From Gracilimonas sp040877545 (GTDB lineage Bacteria > Bacteroidota > Rhodothermia > Balneolales > Balneolaceae): DNA of 60,775 nt. The stretch is from assembly GCA_040877545.1 (NCBI GenBank), contig JBBDNN010000092.1:1-60775 (forward strand), given 5' to 3'. Position 1 is the stretch's first letter. The number at the start of each line of letters is the position of its first letter. A program made the translations under genes and the position numbers. The notes under the pieces are model-generated. The model did no database searches and was not told where the DNA came from. It saw nothing but the letters and a program-made list of their open reading frames with translations. Shown here piece after piece: positions 60,654-60,775 of the stretch.

Positions 60654-60775
60654 ATGAAGAAGCCGGGAAACAAACTGTTCCCGAAATTGGATACAGTTTT
60701 TGGGTACAAAGTGAAGCCCTCTAGTGTTGTGTCAATGTTGAAATATCGGCAGAAAACGATCGAGGTTTCAACTAT
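60654..60775 (+). CDS. Possible ORF running off the right edge
   Basis: ATG 60654 opens a frame (MKKPGNKLFPKLDTVFGYKV...) that continues 40 codons to the window edge. It lies 25 bp after the tRNA-Leu terminator. I do not recognise it. A gene immediately after a tRNA may be accessory DNA, but nothing else supports that here. Confidence 0.3.
   Translation, partial: MKKPGNKLFPKLDTVFGYKVKPSSVVSMLKYRQKTIEVST

Noticed and set aside
1..60775. CRISPR array
   Set aside because: No regularly spaced repeats of 24-47 bp were seen; the only tandem repeat is the 7-bp one at 29764.

Overview
The window looks like a chromosome segment of a Balneolota (Balneola/Gracilimonas-like) or closely related Bacteroidota/Rhodothermota bacterium. 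Reasons: three secreted proteins end in the 'NYPNPFNP...' type IX secretion (T9SS) sorting domain typical of these phyla. The arginine pathway uses the Bacteroidota-type N-acyl-ornithine carbamoyltransferase. RibBA has a degenerate GTP cyclohydrolase II half. A DUF4834-like protein, a SigZ-type sigma factor and several Bacteroidota -7 boxes (TAnnTTTG) are present. Many starts are TTG or GTG. The genus is inference.

Layout. (1) 1-1.4 kb: 3' end of a fadB/fadJ-like gene, then a toxin-antitoxin graveyard in which both toxins are truncated (PIN toxin at its 5' end, ParE after about 14 codons) while both antitoxins stay open. (2) 1.9-3.7 kb: SWIM zinc-finger protein. (3) 3.9-16.7 kb, minus strand: a cassette made of a sigma-like gene with an in-frame TAG, an anti-sigma-like protein, a membrane protein joining a Lon-like (S16) domain, one TM helix and an FG-GAP-like region, and three T9SS-exported proteins with cohesin, dockerin and FN3-like domains. 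An IS3-family element (11325-12604, 3-bp target duplication TAT) has inserted in the stop codon of the Lon-like gene. (4) 16.76-16.94 kb: orphan 3' end of a second fadB/fadJ paralogue. (5) 17.0-22.1 kb, minus strand: a tightly overlapping operon for a reduced flagellar-type rotary motor without a flagellum: a FliF-FliG fusion, an outer-membrane barrel with a FlgO/CsgG-like domain, a TPR lipoprotein, MotA and MotB. (6) 22.4-32.6 kb: housekeeping genes (yajC-ribBA; ileS-dksA-lspA; phosphatase, kinase), a SigZ sigma factor followed by an 8-cysteine, 26-residue peptide, and a LigT-type protein. (7) 32.6-41.6 kb: complete arginine operon (GNAT-argG-argC-proC-argD-argF'-argB-M20-argH). (8) 42-47.7 kb: envelope genes (TPR protein, DUF4292/LolB-like lipoprotein, EnvC-like LytM protein, M28 peptidase). 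(9) 47.8-60.4 kb: ispH, ybbR, dciA-recF, eno, HAD phosphatase, prmC, a probable dnaA/oriC region, folB-folK-dNK, TPR. (10) a tRNA-Leu(GAG) near the right edge.

The best candidate for an undescribed system is the motor operon (16988-22086). It has stator (MotA/MotB), rotor/switch (FliG) and ring anchor (FliF-like) modules, with the last two fused, plus its own outer-membrane components. No hook, rod, filament or export gene is in the window. Second is the neighbouring sigma-like / anti-sigma-like / membrane Lon-like / T9SS cohesin-dockerin cassette, which appears to be decaying here (nonsense codon, IS insertion, lost 5' end).

Limits: all assignments were made by eye from motifs, without similarity searches. 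Statements about family membership rest on remembered signatures.
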